A stretch of 5,829 bases of DNA. It comes from Spirochaeta sp. GTDB taxonomy: Bacteria > Spirochaetota > Spirochaetia > UBA9216. The DNA is taken from NCBI GenBank assembly GCA_003454605.1, contig DMKD01000337.1, positions 1 through 5,829 on the forward strand, written 5' to 3'. Positions 5,720 through 5,829 of the stretch are shown here, in pieces. The first letter of the stretch is position 1, and each line of letters opens with the position of its first letter. The translations under genes were made by a program, and so were the position numbers. The notes beneath the pieces were generated by a model. That model was not told the origin of the DNA. It ran no database searches and was given only the letters and a program-made list of their open reading frames with translations.

Positions 5720-5829
5720 AGCATAGAATAAGAGCTTTGACTACGGAAATAATGATAAATCCTGAGATCCAGCCTTGGATGCTTATATTGTATGCGCTCA
5801 GCCGCCCGCTGAGTAAAGCTGCAGATATA
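5715..5829 (-). CDS. C-terminal fragment of a hydrophobic membrane protein (possibly phage-holin family IV-like)
   Basis: Partial gene entering from the right edge. The last 37 codons are open and end in TAA at 5717-5715. The tail contains GRLSAYNISIQG, then the hydrophobic stretch WISGFIIISVVKALILCL at the very C-terminus, which reads as a final membrane helix. The short polar turn followed by GW and a terminal helix recalls the end of small four-helix proteins of the phage-holin family IV type (Phage_holin_4_2), which are common non-phage chromosomal genes, but 37 residues are too few to assign it. It ends 7 bp before the MarC-family start, consistent with an operon. A second frame is also open here but gives a composition unlike a normal protein. 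Confidence 0.5.
   Translation of the reverse strand, partial: ISAALLSGRLSAYNISIQGWISGFIIISVVKALILCL

Noticed and set aside
5704..5829. Second open minus-strand frame whose TGA overlaps the MarC-family ATG (ATGA)
   Set aside because: The stop overlap looks operon-like, but the peptide (rich in R, Q, S, Y and H) does not read like a protein end, while the alternative frame gives a clear terminal membrane helix.

Overview
This is an ordinary-looking bacterial chromosomal segment of moderate GC content. The proline tRNA has the bacterial C1-G72 pair, promoters look sigma-70-like, and the genes encode a PAS-GAF-GGDEF cyclase, a MarC-family membrane protein and an NfsA-like nitroreductase, so a bacterium is clear. 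The phylum is not. A spirochaete or another environmental or anaerobic lineage would fit the gene content, but that is a weak guess from family distribution, not a sequence proof. I see no mobile elements, CRISPR arrays, phage genes with confidence, or rRNA.

Layout from left to right: (1) tRNA-Pro(GGG) on the minus strand, with its own strong promoter (TTGACA, 17 bp, TATCTT, extended TG). (2) An FMN nitroreductase-family gene on the minus strand. (3) A 37-bp divergent promoter region. (4) On the plus strand, a full-length TIGR00300-type LOR/SDH-region protein, now linked to NAD-dependent ornithine cyclodeaminase. It ends 3 bp from the stop of a convergent gene. (5) A minus-strand pair 12 bp apart: a PAS-GAF-GGDEF diguanylate cyclase followed by a DHH-DHHA1-CBS-CBS phosphoesterase. 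(6) A MarC-family membrane protein on the minus strand. (7) The last 37 codons of a hydrophobic minus-strand gene cut by the window edge, 7 bp upstream of marC.

Functionally, the coherent unit is the cyclase-phosphoesterase pair. One makes c-di-GMP and has an intact inhibitory I-site. The other has all the metal-binding motifs of NrnA-like DHH enzymes plus two CBS sensor domains, so it could act on small nucleotides such as pGpG; that link is inference. The ornithine enzyme and the nitroreductase share a bidirectional promoter region but no obvious pathway.

The most unusual pattern is regulatory. Four of the five complete protein genes lack a Shine-Dalgarno sequence and instead have a -10-like hexamer ending 6 or 7 bases before the ATG, so transcription would begin at or next to the start codon (leaderless mRNA). 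The one gene internal to an operon, the DHH gene, has an AAGGG ribosome-binding site. This also argues that the nitroreductase starts at 927, not at 987. I found no convincing new biological system beyond this.
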